Below, piece after piece: positions 1 to 7,891 of a stretch of 64,000 nt of DNA. The stretch's first letter is position 1. Every line of letters starts with the position of its first letter. A program made the position numbers and the translations under genes. The notes under the pieces are model-generated. The model did not search any database and had not been told where the DNA came from. It worked only from the letters and a program-made list of their open reading frames with translations. Origin of the DNA: CAXSEF01 sp964236695 (GTDB taxonomy: Bacteria > Pseudomonadota > Alphaproteobacteria > Acetobacterales > Acetobacteraceae); the NCBI GenBank assembly GCA_964236695.1, contig CAXSFU010000011.1:7788-71787 (forward strand), in the 5' to 3' direction.

Positions 1-95
1 GCAGGGCAGGGGCCGGCCAGGCGCCATCGCGCGTCGGCCTGGATTCACGGCGTCCGCTGTGCTTCCTGCTCGCAAGGGTTGCAGGGAGACGGCGT

Positions 96-1403
96 TTGCG
101 CATAGCGGTCATCGGCGGCGGCTACGTCGGCCTGGTCTCAGGGGCCTGCTTCGCCAATCTCGGCATCGCGGTTACCGTGGTCGAGGCCGACCCTGGCCGT
201 CTCGACGCCCTGCAGCACGGCCGCATCCCGATCTACGAGCCGGGCCTCGACAAGCTGGTCGCCGACAACGTCGCCGCCGGCCGCCTCGGCTTTACCGGCG
301 GGATCGCGTCCGGCATCGACGGCGCCGAGGTGGTGTTCATCGCCGTCGGCACCCCCTCGCGCCGCGGCGACGGCCACGCCGACACCTCCTACGTCTACGC
401 CGCCGTCGAGCAGGTCGCGCGCGCTGCCACCGGCTACGTGGTGATCGCCACCAAGAGCACCGTGCCCGTCGGCACCGGCCGCCGCGTCGCCCAGATCGCG
501 CGCGACGCCAACCCCACGCTCGACTTCGACGTCGCCTCCAACCCCGAGTTCCTTCGCGAGGGCTCCGCGATCGGCGACTTCCAGCGCCCGGACCGCGTGG
601 TGATCGGCACCGAGTCCGAGCGCGCCCGCGAGGTCATGCGCCGCCTCTACCGCCCGCTCTACCTGATCGAGACGCCGATCCTGTTCACCGGCCTGGAGAC
701 GGCGGAGCTGATCAAGTATGCCGCCAACTCGTTCCTCGCGATGAAGATCACCTTCATCAACGAGATGGCCGACCTGTGCGAGAAGGTCGGCGCCGACGTG
801 CACGACGTCAGCCGCGGCATCGGCCTGGACGGCCGCATCGGCCGCAAGTTCCTCCACCCCGGCCCCGGCTACGGCGGCTCCTGCTTCCCCAAGGACACCC
901 TGGCGCTGATGCGCATCGCCCAGGACCACGGCGCCCCCTCGCGCCTGGTGGAGGCGACCGTCGGCGTGAACGACGCCCGCAAGTCGTCCATGGCCGCGCG
1001 CGTGGTCAAGGCCTGCGGCGGCTCCGTGCACGGCAGGACGGTCGCCGTGCTCGGCCTGACATTCAAGCCCGAGACCGACGACATGCGCGACGCCCCCTCG
1101 GTGCCGATCGTCGGCCGCCTGGTCGAGGCCGGCGCGCACGTCCGGGTGTTCGACCCCGTCGGCATGGAGGCCGCCCGTCCGATGCTCCCCCCCGAGGTCG
1201 CCTACTGCACCGCCGCCCTCGACGCGGCCCAGGGCGCCGACGCCCTGGTGGTGGTCACCGAATGGGGCGAGTTCCGCGCCCTGGCCCCGCAGGCATTGGC
1301 CATCGCCATGGCCGGCCGCGTCGTCGTCGACCTGCGCAACGTGTTCGACCCGCAGGCCCTGCGCGACGCCGGCTTCGACTACACCGGAATCGGGCGGCGA
1401 TAG
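96..1403 (+). CDS. ugd: UDP-glucose 6-dehydrogenase
   Basis: This enzyme oxidises UDP-glucose to UDP-glucuronate with two NAD+, feeding surface polysaccharide synthesis in the cytoplasm. The 435-residue protein has the N-terminal Rossmann motif GGGYVG at residues 7-12. It also has the central ELIKYAANSFLA helix with its lysine and the catalytic cysteine (about Cys263) in GPGYGGSCFPKD. A C-terminal UDP-binding domain contains LGLTFKPETDDMRDAPS. The start is TTG, chosen because it places the Rossmann fold at the very N-terminus and has AGGGAG 7-8 bases upstream; no in-frame ATG is near. The GDP-mannose dehydrogenase family is related, but the overall match is to UGDH. A type A repeat lies directly downstream. 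Confidence 0.93.
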   Translation: MRIAVIGGGYVGLVSGACFANLGIAVTVVEADPGRLDALQHGRIPIYEPGLDKLVADNVAAGRLGFTGGIASGIDGAEVVFIAVGTPSRRGDGHADTSYVYAAVEQVARAATGYVVIATKSTVPVGTGRRVAQIARDANPTLDFDVASNPEFLREGSAIGDFQRPDRVVIGTESERAREVMRRLYRPLYLIETPILFTGLETAELIKYAANSFLAMKITFINEMADLCEKVGADVHDVSRGIGLDGRIGRKFLHPGPGYGGSCFPKDTLALMRIAQDHGAPSRLVEATVGVNDARKSSMAARVVKACGGSVHGRTVAVLGLTFKPETDDMRDAPSVPIVGRLVEAGAHVRVFDPVGMEAARPMLPPEVAYCTAALDAAQGADALVVVTEWGEFRALAPQALAIAMAGRVVVDLRNVFDPQALRDAGFDYTGIGRR

Positions 1404-1430
1404 AGGCTGCCGCGGACCTTCGCGTAGCCA

Positions 1431-1570
1431 GGAAGGCAAGGCCCTTCTTTTTCTGAAGAAAAAGAAGCAAAAAGACTTTTGCACATGGGATTCCGGGCGC
1501 GCGGGCGACCCCGGACCCAATGAGCAAAAGTTCTTTGGTTCTTTCTTTCAAGAAAGAACACGCTTTCTTC
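1431..1570 (-). repeat. Type A repeat copy 1 (paired A/T-rich hairpins)
   Basis: This is an inverted copy of the A/T-rich element. One hairpin is at 1444-1467 (CTTCTTTTTCT stem, GA loop) and the other at 1538-1559 (GTTCTTTCT stem, 4-base loop), joined by a GC-rich spacer. The flanking words AAAGTCTTTTTGC and CAAAGAACTTTTGC are shared with the other copies. The 415-base gap between ugd and the next gene otherwise shows only a conserved flank (GGCCCATGACAGCC near 1600) and no credible gene. Confidence 0.85.
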
Positions 1571-1818
1571 TCGCCACGGCGCACCGGCCTGGCCCGCCTG
1601 GCCCATGACAGCCACCGGCCCGGCCCCGCGCCATCATCTCCCCCGACCCGAAGAGCTTGGCACGCCGATCGCGGCCGCAAGGCCGGCACAGTCGGGATGA
1701 GGCCGATCCGCCACACCCGCGCTGCCCCCACGCCATTCGTGCGGCAACCCGCGCCGGAGCGGGGCGCTGTGCAGTCATGCCGCCGCGATGGACGCGGCCG
1801 CCTGCACGGGAATGCCGC

Positions 1819-2271
1819 ATGCCCCAGTTCGACGCCACCATCAAGCACATCAAGGACGGCCTGAAGGGCTTCACCATCGCCGCCGCGACCAAGAACATCG
1901 AGGGCTGGGAGGCCACGCTCGAGAAGCTCGACTTGCCGGCCGCCAAGACGATCGTCAAAGACCTCGAGAACCTCAAGAAGCACCTGCACGCCGAGCCGAT
2001 CCACGCCGAGCAGGTCAAGAAGCTCGTGCTGAAGCTCGGCAAGGAGACGGTCGCGATCGCCGGCAAGTCCGACAGCAAGAACGCCGAGAAGATCAAGGCG
2101 CTCGGCGAGGCGCTGACCGAGGCCGCCGAGTCCGCCGACACCGGCGAGGGCGAGGCGAAGTCTGAGCCGAAGTCCGGAGCGTCGAAGAGCGGCGAGGGCG
2201 AGCTGCACGGCGCCGCGAAGGCGGCGCACGAGGCGAAGGCGGAGAAGGAAGAGAAGCCCGCGAAGAAGTAG
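1819..2271 (+). CDS. Lysine-rich helical protein of unknown function
   Basis: I do not recognise a family. The 150-residue protein looks wholly alpha-helical. Residues 1-100 are amphipathic and rich in Lys, Glu and Ala, with segments such as HIKDGLKGFTIAAATK and KTIVKDLENLKKHLHAE. Residues 100-150 form a low-complexity Lys/Glu/Ala/Ser tail ending EEKPAKK. There is no signal peptide or membrane segment. The ATG was chosen because homogeneous helical sequence begins there; the longer reading upstream is Arg-rich filler in the other-frame style of this genome. The gene converges on nusG across a strong hairpin. A nucleoid-associated or stress role would be only a guess from composition. Confidence 0.7.
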   Translation: MPQFDATIKHIKDGLKGFTIAAATKNIEGWEATLEKLDLPAAKTIVKDLENLKKHLHAEPIHAEQVKKLVLKLGKETVAIAGKSDSKNAEKIKALGEALTEAAESADTGEGEAKSEPKSGASKSGEGELHGAAKAAHEAKAEKEEKPAKK

Positions 2272-2278
2272 GGCGGCG

Positions 2279-2302
2279 CGCCGGGCCCTCGCGGGCCCGG
2301 CG
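2279..2302. terminator. Bidirectional hairpin between convergent genes
   Basis: A perfect 10-bp stem (CGCCGGGCCC / GGGCCCGGCG) with a TCGC loop lies in the 37-base gap between the stop codons of the Lys-rich protein and nusG. There is no long U-run on either strand, so it is an inferred terminator rather than a textbook one. Confidence 0.6.
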
Positions 2303-2308
2303 TCGTCC

Positions 2309-2839
2309 TCAGGCCTTCTCGACCTGGCTGTACTCCAGCTCCACCGGAGTCGAGCGGCCGAAGATCGACACGCTGACCTTCACCCGGCCCTTCTCCTCGT
2401 CGATCTCCTCGACCGTGCCGTTGAAGCTGGTGAACGGCCCGTCCGCCACCCGCACCTGCTCGCCGATCTCGAACAGGATCGCGGGACGACGGTTCTCCAC
2501 CCCCTCCGCGCTCTGCTTGATGATCCGGTCGGCCTCCGCCTCGCTGATCGGGCTGGGCCGCATCTTGGTGCCCAGGAACCCGGTGACCTTCGGCGTGTCC
2601 TTGACCAGGTGCCAGGTGTCGTCGGTCATCTCCATCTTCGCCAGCACGTAGCCGGGGAAGAACTTCCGCTCCGCATTCACCTTCTGCCCGCGCCGCAGCT
2701 CGACCACCTCCTCGGCGGGCACCAGCACCTCGTCGATCAGGTCGGCGAGGCCCTTCTGCGCGGCCTGCTCCTTGATCTGCTGGGCGATCTTCTTCTCGAA
2801 GCCCGAATACACGTGCACCACGTACCAGCGCTTGGTCAT
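2309..2839 (-). CDS. nusG: Transcription termination/antitermination protein NusG
   Basis: NusG binds RNA polymerase and couples it to Rho and the ribosome. The 176-residue protein has the NGN domain at the N-terminus (KRWYVVHVYSGFEKKIAQQI; PGYVLAKMEM), with GFLG at its end. A C-terminal KOW domain follows (GEQVRVADGPFTSFNGTVEE and VSIFGRSTPVELE). The ATG at MTKRWYVV is preceded by AGGAGG with a 5-base gap; an upstream in-frame start exists but lies beyond this ribosome-binding site. The gene sits 10 bases after secE and is probably co-transcribed with secE and tRNA-Trp. The ribosomal protein genes rplK/rplA that usually follow nusG are absent here. Confidence 0.97.
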   Translation of the reverse strand: MTKRWYVVHVYSGFEKKIAQQIKEQAAQKGLADLIDEVLVPAEEVVELRRGQKVNAERKFFPGYVLAKMEMTDDTWHLVKDTPKVTGFLGTKMRPSPISEAEADRIIKQSAEGVENRRPAILFEIGEQVRVADGPFTSFNGTVEEIDEEKGRVKVSVSIFGRSTPVELEYSQVEKA

Positions 2840-2849
2840 CGCAGCCTCC

Positions 2850-3044
2850 TCACAACCCGCCATGGAAGAGCTGGCGGACGCCGAGCCCGATCGCCTGGTC
2901 GATGAGGAAGAAGAACGCAGCCGCGAGCCCCGCCATCCCCAGCACCAGGCCCGTCGTCACCAGGGTCTCCTTGCGCGACGGCCAGGTGACCTTGCCCACC
3001 TCCGCGCGCACCTCGCGCACGAACTTCGCCGGACTTGTCGCCAC
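2850..3044 (-). CDS. secE: Preprotein translocase subunit SecE
   Basis: SecE is the small essential clamp subunit of the SecYEG translocon in the inner membrane. The 64-residue protein is the short single-span form. It has an amphipathic N-terminal helix with the conserved VGKVTWPSRKETLVTT segment and one transmembrane helix (about residues 29-50). The start is GTG, preceded by only a weak Shine-Dalgarno (GGGG). It lies between tRNA-Trp and nusG, the classical order. Confidence 0.95.
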   Translation of the reverse strand: MATSPAKFVREVRAEVGKVTWPSRKETLVTTGLVLGMAGLAAAFFFLIDQAIGLGVRQLFHGGL

Positions 3045-3092
3045 AGTATGGATACCCCGCTGGAAAGCCGCCCCCGCGCACGGCGGGCCGGC

Positions 3093-3169
3093 TGGCAGGG
3101 GTGGAGGGTCTCGAACCCCCAGCCTCCGGTTTTGGAGACCGGCGCTCTAGCCAATTGAGCTACACCCCT
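3093..3169 (-). tRNA. tRNA-Trp (anticodon CCA)
   Basis: The minus strand reads AGGGGTG at the acceptor 5' side. The D-arm contains AGCTCAATTGGCTAGAGC, the anticodon stem-loop is CCGGT-CTCCAAA-ACCGG (anticodon CCA), the T-loop is TTCGAGA, and the 3' strand is CACCCCT-G-CCA with CCA encoded. All four stems pair. It immediately precedes secE, as in many bacteria. Confidence 0.97.
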
Positions 3170-3256
3170 GCGGCCGCCCCGCATCCCGGAGCAGCAGGCC
3201 GGCCCCGGGAAGCCCGTCGCCGGCACGCTCGGAAACCGGAACGCGCGCAGGCGCCG

Positions 3257-3285
3257 TAAAGAGGATGACCGGGCCCCGATGTCAA
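3257..3285 (-). promoter_or_regulatory. Candidate promoter for tRNA-Trp-secE-nusG
   Basis: On the minus strand a perfect -35 TTGACA is followed after 17 bases by the weak -10 TCTTTA, about 90 bases before the tRNA 5' end. The position suits the head of the operon; the -10 is poor, so this is tentative. Confidence 0.45.
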
Positions 3286-3347
3286 GGCCGCGTCCTGCCG
3301 CCGTGCCAGGAGCGGAGGTTCCGCGCGCGCTCCTGGCGCTGCGGCGA

Positions 3348-3413
3348 GCGAAGCAGGCGACTTCTTTCTTGAAAGAAAGAAAGAATCAAAGAACTTCTGC
3401 TCATGGGGTTCAG
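3348..3413 (+). repeat. Partial, diverged type A repeat (copy 2)
   Basis: Only the first hairpin half of the A/T-rich element remains (TTCTTTCTTGAAAGAAAGAA, then ATCAAAGAACTTCTGCTCATGGGG). The second hairpin is missing. The 334-base gap between tRNA-Trp and the next gene also contains the tRNA promoter and nothing else that I can support. Confidence 0.65.
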
Positions 3414-3503
3414 CGTGGACGCGGCAGGTGGCATCGGCGGGCAAGGTATTTCCCCGTCCTGCTCTGGAAAACGTCAGTCTCTCCGCTCAGGCCACTCTCC
3501 GGC

Positions 3504-3914
3504 CTAACCGCCGACCTGCACCGCCGGGCGCCGGAACAGGCGAACGCTCATCGCGTCGTCGTCGTAGATCGTGAGTCGGAGCCTCGGATCGTCATCGCGA
3601 TCGAGAGACCGGCAGGTGAAGCCCGGCTCCGGCTCGAGCGAGAACAGCGCCCCGAGATCGCCCGCTTCGATGAACGCGGCGCCAACGACGGCAACCGCCT
3701 TCAGGCTTGCCCGCCAGGAAGGGTCGTTGTCGATGGCAAGGCGCCACCCGCCAGACCTGCGGCCCGACAGGATCGAGGCATGGGCGGCCGTCACCGTGAC
3801 GGCCGCGATCCTCGCCGAGGCAGGCAGCACGCCTGGACCAATCGAGAGAATGCAGGCTATTGCCTGCGGCACAGGCGCCAGCAGCAGGCCGATGAACAGG
3901 GCCGCCCTGAGCAT
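3504..3914 (-). CDS. Small exported protein of unknown function
   Basis: The 136-residue protein begins with a clear signal peptide (MLRAALFIGLLLAPVPQAIA), with cleavage likely around residue 20. A following Cys makes a lipoprotein possible, but the lipobox (AIAC) is weak. The mature part has no motif that I recognise; it is beta-like, with paired acidic runs such as DRDDDPRLRLTIYDDD. The ATG has AAGGAT seven bases upstream. It lies 11 bases downstream of the RlpA-like gene in the same direction, so the two are probably co-transcribed and may act together at the envelope. Confidence 0.6.
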   Translation of the reverse strand: MLRAALFIGLLLAPVPQAIACILSIGPGVLPASARIAAVTVTAAHASILSGRRSGGWRLAIDNDPSWRASLKAVAVVGAAFIEAGDLGALFSLEPEPGFTCRSLDRDDDPRLRLTIYDDDAMSVRLFRRPAVQVGG

Positions 3915-3925
3915 CAAGGTGATCC

Positions 3926-4291
3926 TTACTGACCAGAACGTTCGACGATGACCTGCCCTGCACCGATGCGAGTGGAGCCAAACAGCGCCACAAATGCGGC
4001 CGGTGTCAGGTCGATGACTCTTCCAGAAACGCAGGGTCCCCGATCAGTGACAGTCACATCAATCGACCTGGATGGATCCGCGAGGGATATGACATGCACC
4101 TTTGATCCAAGTGGAACGTGGAGCATGGCGGCATTCACCGCTCCGGCGTCGAACGGGGCTCCATTCGCCATCTTGTTGCCAGGCAGGTCGTAGTAAGACG
4201 CCCCGCCACGAACGAATTGCCGACCGCCGGCCGAGCCGGTTCCACTCCCGAACCAGCCATGCTCCTGGCGACCCTGATCCTGCCAGCCCAT
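3926..4291 (-). CDS. RlpA-like double-psi beta-barrel protein
   Basis: This resembles the RlpA/septal-ring lytic transglycosylase family, which acts on denuded glycan strands of peptidoglycan. It carries GGASYYDLPGNKMANGAPFD, then a conserved PLGSKVHVIS segment. DVTVTDRGPCVSGRVIDLT follows, with the barrel's catalytic-type Asp in TDRGP, and the domain closes with AAFVALFG. At about 121 residues it is a bare domain without SPOR and without a visible signal peptide. A TTG start 60 bases upstream would add 20 residues but still no signal. Either the start is further up in another frame or export is lost, so the N-terminus is uncertain. Confidence 0.75.
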   Translation of the reverse strand: MGWQDQGRQEHGWFGSGTGSAGGRQFVRGGASYYDLPGNKMANGAPFDAGAVNAAMLHVPLGSKVHVISLADPSRSIDVTVTDRGPCVSGRVIDLTPAAFVALFGSTRIGAGQVIVERSGQ

Positions 4292-4469
4292 GGCATCCTT
4301 AGATAGTGTTGCAAGCGTATCAGGATGGCGGTGCGATGCAGGTTTGGGCAAGCGAGTGCGTGATTGACCACAGTGCCTTCCGCCTCGCGCCGGGCGACCG
4401 GTCCGCCGTGTCCCGCAACCCCGTGCCGCTGCATCCCGCCATCATCCCGTCCCTTCCGGAGCCGCCCGC

Positions 4470-6350
4470 ATGGACCATCCCGCCGACCTGTCCGGCTCTG
4501 CCGCCGCCTCCGGGCCCCCGGCTCCCCCGCCCGCCCAGGCGCTCCCGATCGAGGACTACGCCCTGATCGGCGACACCACCACGGCCGCGCTCGTCGGGCG
4601 CAACGGCTCGGTCGACTGGCTGTGCTGGCCGCGCTTCGACAGCGGCGCCTGCCTCGCGGCCCTGCTCGGCACCACGGACAACGGCCGCTGGCTGCTCGCC
4701 CCCGCCGACGCCACCGCGTCCGCCACCCGCGCCTACCGCCAGGGCAGCCTGGTGCTCGAGACCCTGTTCACCACCGCCACCGGCAGCGTGGCCGTGATCG
4801 ACTTCATGCCGATGGGCACCGCCTGCTCCGCCGTCGTGCGCATCGTGGAAGGCCGCAGCGGCCACGTCGACATGCAGATGCGCCTCGGCCTGCGCTTCGA
4901 CTACGGCACCTCGGTGCCCTGGGTCACGCGCCTGCCCGACGGGCACGGCATCCAGGCGATCGCCGGCCCGGAGATGGTAGTCCTGCGCACCCCGGTGAAG
5001 CTGCACGGCGAGGCCATGGCCACCGTGGCGCGCTTCCACGTCCGCGCCGGAAGCCGCGTGCCGTTCGTGCTGCAGCACGCCGCCTCGCACCTGCCGCTCC
5101 CCGAACCCCTCGACCCGGCCGCCGCCCTGGCCGCCACCGACACGCACTGGCGCGCGTGGTCCGCGCGCTGCACCTACACCGGCCCCTACCACGAGGCCGT
5201 GCTGCGCTCGCTGCTGACGCTGAAGGCCCTGACCTACAGCGCCACCGGCGGCATCGCGGCCGCCGCCACCACCAGCCTGCCGGAACAGCTCGGCGGCGGG
5301 CGCAACTGGGACTACCGGTTCTGCTGGCTGCGCGACGCCACGCTGACGCTGTTCGCCTTCATGCACGCCGGCTACTACGACGAGGCCCAGTCCTGGCGCG
5401 ACTGGCTGCACCGCGCCATCGCCGGCAACGCCGCGCAGATCCAGATCATGTACGGCCTGGCCGGAGAGCGCCGCCTCGACGAGTGGGAGGTCCCCTGGCT
5501 CCCCGGCTACCAGGGCGCCTCGCCGGTGCGCGTCGGCAACGCCGCCTCCGGCCAGCTCCAGCTCGACGTCTACGGCGAGGTGATGGACGCCCTGCACCAG
5601 GCGCGCGAGGGCGGCCTGCAGCAGCCCCGCAGCGGCTGGGCCCTGCAGTGCGCCATCATGGCCCACCTCGAGACCATCTGGCACCTGCCGGACGAGGGCA
5701 TGTGGGAGGTGCGCGGCGGCTCCCAGCACTTCACCCTGTCCAAGGTCATGGTCTGGGTCGCCTTCGACCGCGCGGTGCGCACCGCGACGCACCACCGCCT
5801 CGCCGGCCCGGTCGAGCGCTGGAAGGGGCTGCGCGACCGAATCCATGCCGAGATCTGCGAGAACGGCGTCGACCCGGAGCGCGGCTGCTTCACCCAGGCC
5901 TACGGCTCGAAGAGCCTCGACGCCAGCCTGCTGCTGATCCCCCAGGTCGGGTTCCTGCCCTGGGACGATCCCCGCGTCGTCGCCACCATCGCCGCGGTCG
6001 AGCAGGACCTGCTGGTCGACGGCTTCGTGCTGCGCTACCGCACCGAAAGCAGCGTCGACGGCCTGCCGCCCGGCGAGGGCGCGTTCCTCGCCTGCACCTT
6101 CTGGCTGGCCGACGCCTACGCCCTGGACGGCCGGGGCGACAAGGCGACCGCCCTGTTCGAGCGCCTGCTCGCGCTGCGCAACGACGTCGGCCTGCTCAGC
6201 GAGGAGTACGACCCGAAGGCAGGGCGCCTCGTCGGCAACTTCCCCCAGGCGTTCTCGCACGTCGCCCTGGTGGCAACCGCGCTGACCCTGAACCGCGACG
6301 GCCCGGCCCGCGAACGGTCCAAGGGGGCACACCCTCCGGGGGACACCTAG
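4470..6350 (+). CDS. Glycoside hydrolase family 15 protein (glucoamylase/trehalase type)
   Basis: GH15 enzymes release glucose from the ends of alpha-glucans or hydrolyse trehalose by inversion. The 626-residue protein has the N-terminal beta-sandwich (IEDYALIGDTTTAALVGRNG; VDWLCWPRFDSGACLAALLG). An (alpha/alpha)6 barrel follows with RNWDYRFCWLRDATLTLFA, then WEVRGGSQHFTLSKVMVWVA, and finally LSEEYDPKAGRLVGNFPQAF, which normally holds the catalytic base region. The length is normal for bacterial cytosolic members and no signal peptide is seen. The ATG is preceded by GGAG. Which substrate it uses cannot be told from sequence. It appears monocistronic, ending at a type A repeat. Confidence 0.9.
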   Translation: MDHPADLSGSAAASGPPAPPPAQALPIEDYALIGDTTTAALVGRNGSVDWLCWPRFDSGACLAALLGTTDNGRWLLAPADATASATRAYRQGSLVLETLFTTATGSVAVIDFMPMGTACSAVVRIVEGRSGHVDMQMRLGLRFDYGTSVPWVTRLPDGHGIQAIAGPEMVVLRTPVKLHGEAMATVARFHVRAGSRVPFVLQHAASHLPLPEPLDPAAALAATDTHWRAWSARCTYTGPYHEAVLRSLLTLKALTYSATGGIAAAATTSLPEQLGGGRNWDYRFCWLRDATLTLFAFMHAGYYDEAQSWRDWLHRAIAGNAAQIQIMYGLAGERRLDEWEVPWLPGYQGASPVRVGNAASGQLQLDVYGEVMDALHQAREGGLQQPRSGWALQCAIMAHLETIWHLPDEGMWEVRGGSQHFTLSKVMVWVAFDRAVRTATHHRLAGPVERWKGLRDRIHAEICENGVDPERGCFTQAYGSKSLDASLLLIPQVGFLPWDDPRVVATIAAVEQDLLVDGFVLRYRTESSVDGLPPGEGAFLACTFWLADAYALDGRGDKATALFERLLALRNDVGLLSEEYDPKAGRLVGNFPQAFSHVALVATALTLNRDGPARERSKGAHPPGDT

Positions 6351-6390
6351 AGGCCGTCATGGACCTGCCAGCCCTGACCTCCTGCGCCAG

Positions 6391-6538
6391 GACAGGAAGA
6401 AAGCATGTTCTTTCTTGAAAGAAAGAACCAAAGAACTTTTGCTCTTTTAGGCTACGTCCCCGCCCGCGCACCCGGAACCCCAATGAGCAAAGTCTTTTTG
6501 CTTCTTTTTCTTCAGAAAAAGAAGATTCTTGCTGTCCT
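6391..6538 (+). repeat. Type A repeat copy 3
   Basis: This full copy carries both hairpins: GTTCTTTCT-TGAA-AGAAAGAAC and CTTCTTTTTCT-TC-AGAAAAAGAAG. Flanks shared with the copy near 9 kb extend the homology on both sides (GCCAGCCCTGACCTCCTGC upstream, CAGGCCCATGACA downstream). With the half type B element that follows, it fills the 344-base gap before the next stop codon; no gene is visible there. Confidence 0.88.
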
Positions 6539-6645
6539 GACTGACTGACTTTGCCACCAGGCCCATGACAGCCTCCAGGCAAGCCGCCAGGCCGACCCTT
6601 GCCCGAACCATCAAAGGCCCGGAACCCTCTGGAAACTCTCCCCTG

Positions 6646-6710
6646 AGTCGAGGTTTCCAAAGGCTCGGCCTTTGGCGGAGTTCGAGGCAGAGCCTCAACC
6701 CTGCTTCCTT
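6646..6710. repeat. Half type B repeat overlapping a gene end
   Basis: The right half of a type B element has hairpins around CCAAAGG-CTCGG-CCTTTGG and GAGG-CAGAG-CCTC, ending in CTGCTTCC. The stop codon and last codons of the neighbouring minus-strand gene lie inside it. Confidence 0.75.
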
Positions 6711-7891
6711 CTCAGCCGCCAGGTCCCCCGGCACACCACCAGCCAGTCCTCCTCCGCCACCCGCGCCAGGTTCCCCGCCGGCGCCAGCCGCGGCAGCGTG
6801 GCCTCCAGCAGCCCGCCGCGCCGCCGCACCGCGGCCTCCGCCCCGCGCGACACCCACAGCAGCGCGCACCCGCCGTGCGCCGCCACCGCCGCCGCCAGCG
6901 CCGCCGCCGCTTCGCGCTCCGCGGCATCGCGCTCCAGATGCACCAGCACGCGCCGTCCCTCGCGCAGCGTCGCCAGCAGCCTCTCGCGCAGCACCGTGCG
7001 CAGCTCCGCTTCGCGCCCGCGCACTGCCGCTGCCGGCATCGCATGCACCGGCACCTGCGTGTCCGTGCGCAGCCCCCAGCGCCCGTCGGTGGCAACCCAG
7101 GAGTCGGCCTCCGCCGCGACCTCGATCTGCCCGGGATCGCCCACGCCGTACAGCCCGGCGTCGAGCGCCTCGGCCAGCACCGCCGCGCCGAGCGGCCACG
7201 ACGACCAGCGCAGCAGCCCCGCCGGCTCGGCCAGCACGCGGCGCTGCACGAAGCCGAACTCCTCGTTCCACCCCAGCGACTCGAACCCTTCCAGCAGCGC
7301 CCGATCCCCGGGCACCGCCCCGCCGCCGCCCGCCTCGCCCGCCTCGTCGTCCCCCTCGTCCTGCGCCGCCCCGGCGCGGCCTGCCGCGAGCAGCTCCACC
7401 CGGCGCACCGAAAGCCCCAGGAGGCGGCGGTCCTCGCTGTCGCCCAGCTCGAACGGCCGCCGCGCGTCCGGCAGCACCAGCGTCAGCCCCAGCACCCGCC
7501 GCCCCTGCGTCGCCTCCGCCGGGATCGCCAGCGACGCCACCCCCGGCGCGTCGAAGCGCAGCCGCCCCACCAGCCGCCCCCCGGCCAGCACCAGCACCCG
7601 CTGCGCCCCGAGCTTGTGCGCCACGCGGTACGGCGCGGCGGACAGGCGCAGCACGCAGCCCCGCGTGCCCGGCCGCAGCGGCAGGAGCAGCCCCGCCTCC
7701 GCCTCGCCGGTCCAGGTGCCGCTCGCTTCCGCCTCGCACCAGCCGGCGCCGAGGACGTCGCGCCGGCCCGCGCCCGCCGCGAGCGAAACATCCGCCAGCA
7801 CCGCCCCGGGCTCCGGCCCGCCGGTCGCCGCACCGCCGTCGTCGCCCGTCGCCCGTCCTTCGCCGCCGCCGCCCGTCGCGCTCAGCGGCAT
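6695..7891 (-). CDS. Protein of unknown function, coupled to an esterase
   Basis: I do not recognise this 398-residue protein. Residues about 50-165 hold a beta-rich stretch starting GWCEAEASGTWTG, reminiscent of glycan-associated beta-sandwich modules (a weak resemblance only). The middle has FESLGWNEEFGFVQRRVLAEP. The C-terminal third, from about residue 290, reads like a Rossmann-type domain (RRVLVHLERDAAEREAAAAL; GGCALLWVSRGAEAAVRRRG). There is no signal peptide. The ATG overlaps the end of the upstream esterase gene by 10 bases, so the two are probably translationally coupled. The extreme C-terminus (RRKQG) is encoded inside a type B repeat, suggesting that repeat insertion replaced the original end. 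Confidence 0.6.
   Translation of the reverse strand: MPLSATGGGGEGRATGDDGGAATGGPEPGAVLADVSLAAGAGRRDVLGAGWCEAEASGTWTGEAEAGLLLPLRPGTRGCVLRLSAAPYRVAHKLGAQRVLVLAGGRLVGRLRFDAPGVASLAIPAEATQGRRVLGLTLVLPDARRPFELGDSEDRRLLGLSVRRVELLAAGRAGAAQDEGDDEAGEAGGGGAVPGDRALLEGFESLGWNEEFGFVQRRVLAEPAGLLRWSSWPLGAAVLAEALDAGLYGVGDPGQIEVAAEADSWVATDGRWGLRTDTQVPVHAMPAAAVRGREAELRTVLRERLLATLREGRRVLVHLERDAAEREAAAALAAAVAAHGGCALLWVSRGAEAAVRRRGGLLEATLPRLAPAGNLARVAEEDWLVVCRGTWRLRRKQG

Noticed and set aside
1..95. Promoter or gene end at the left edge
   Set aside because: The 95 bases before ugd show only its ribosome-binding site; no stop codon of a recognisable gene and no convincing promoter could be assigned.
4320..6332. Long antisense frame opposite the GH15 gene
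   Set aside because: Composition is Gly/Ala/Val/His-rich with no motif, and the plus strand encodes a full, well-conserved GH15 enzyme.
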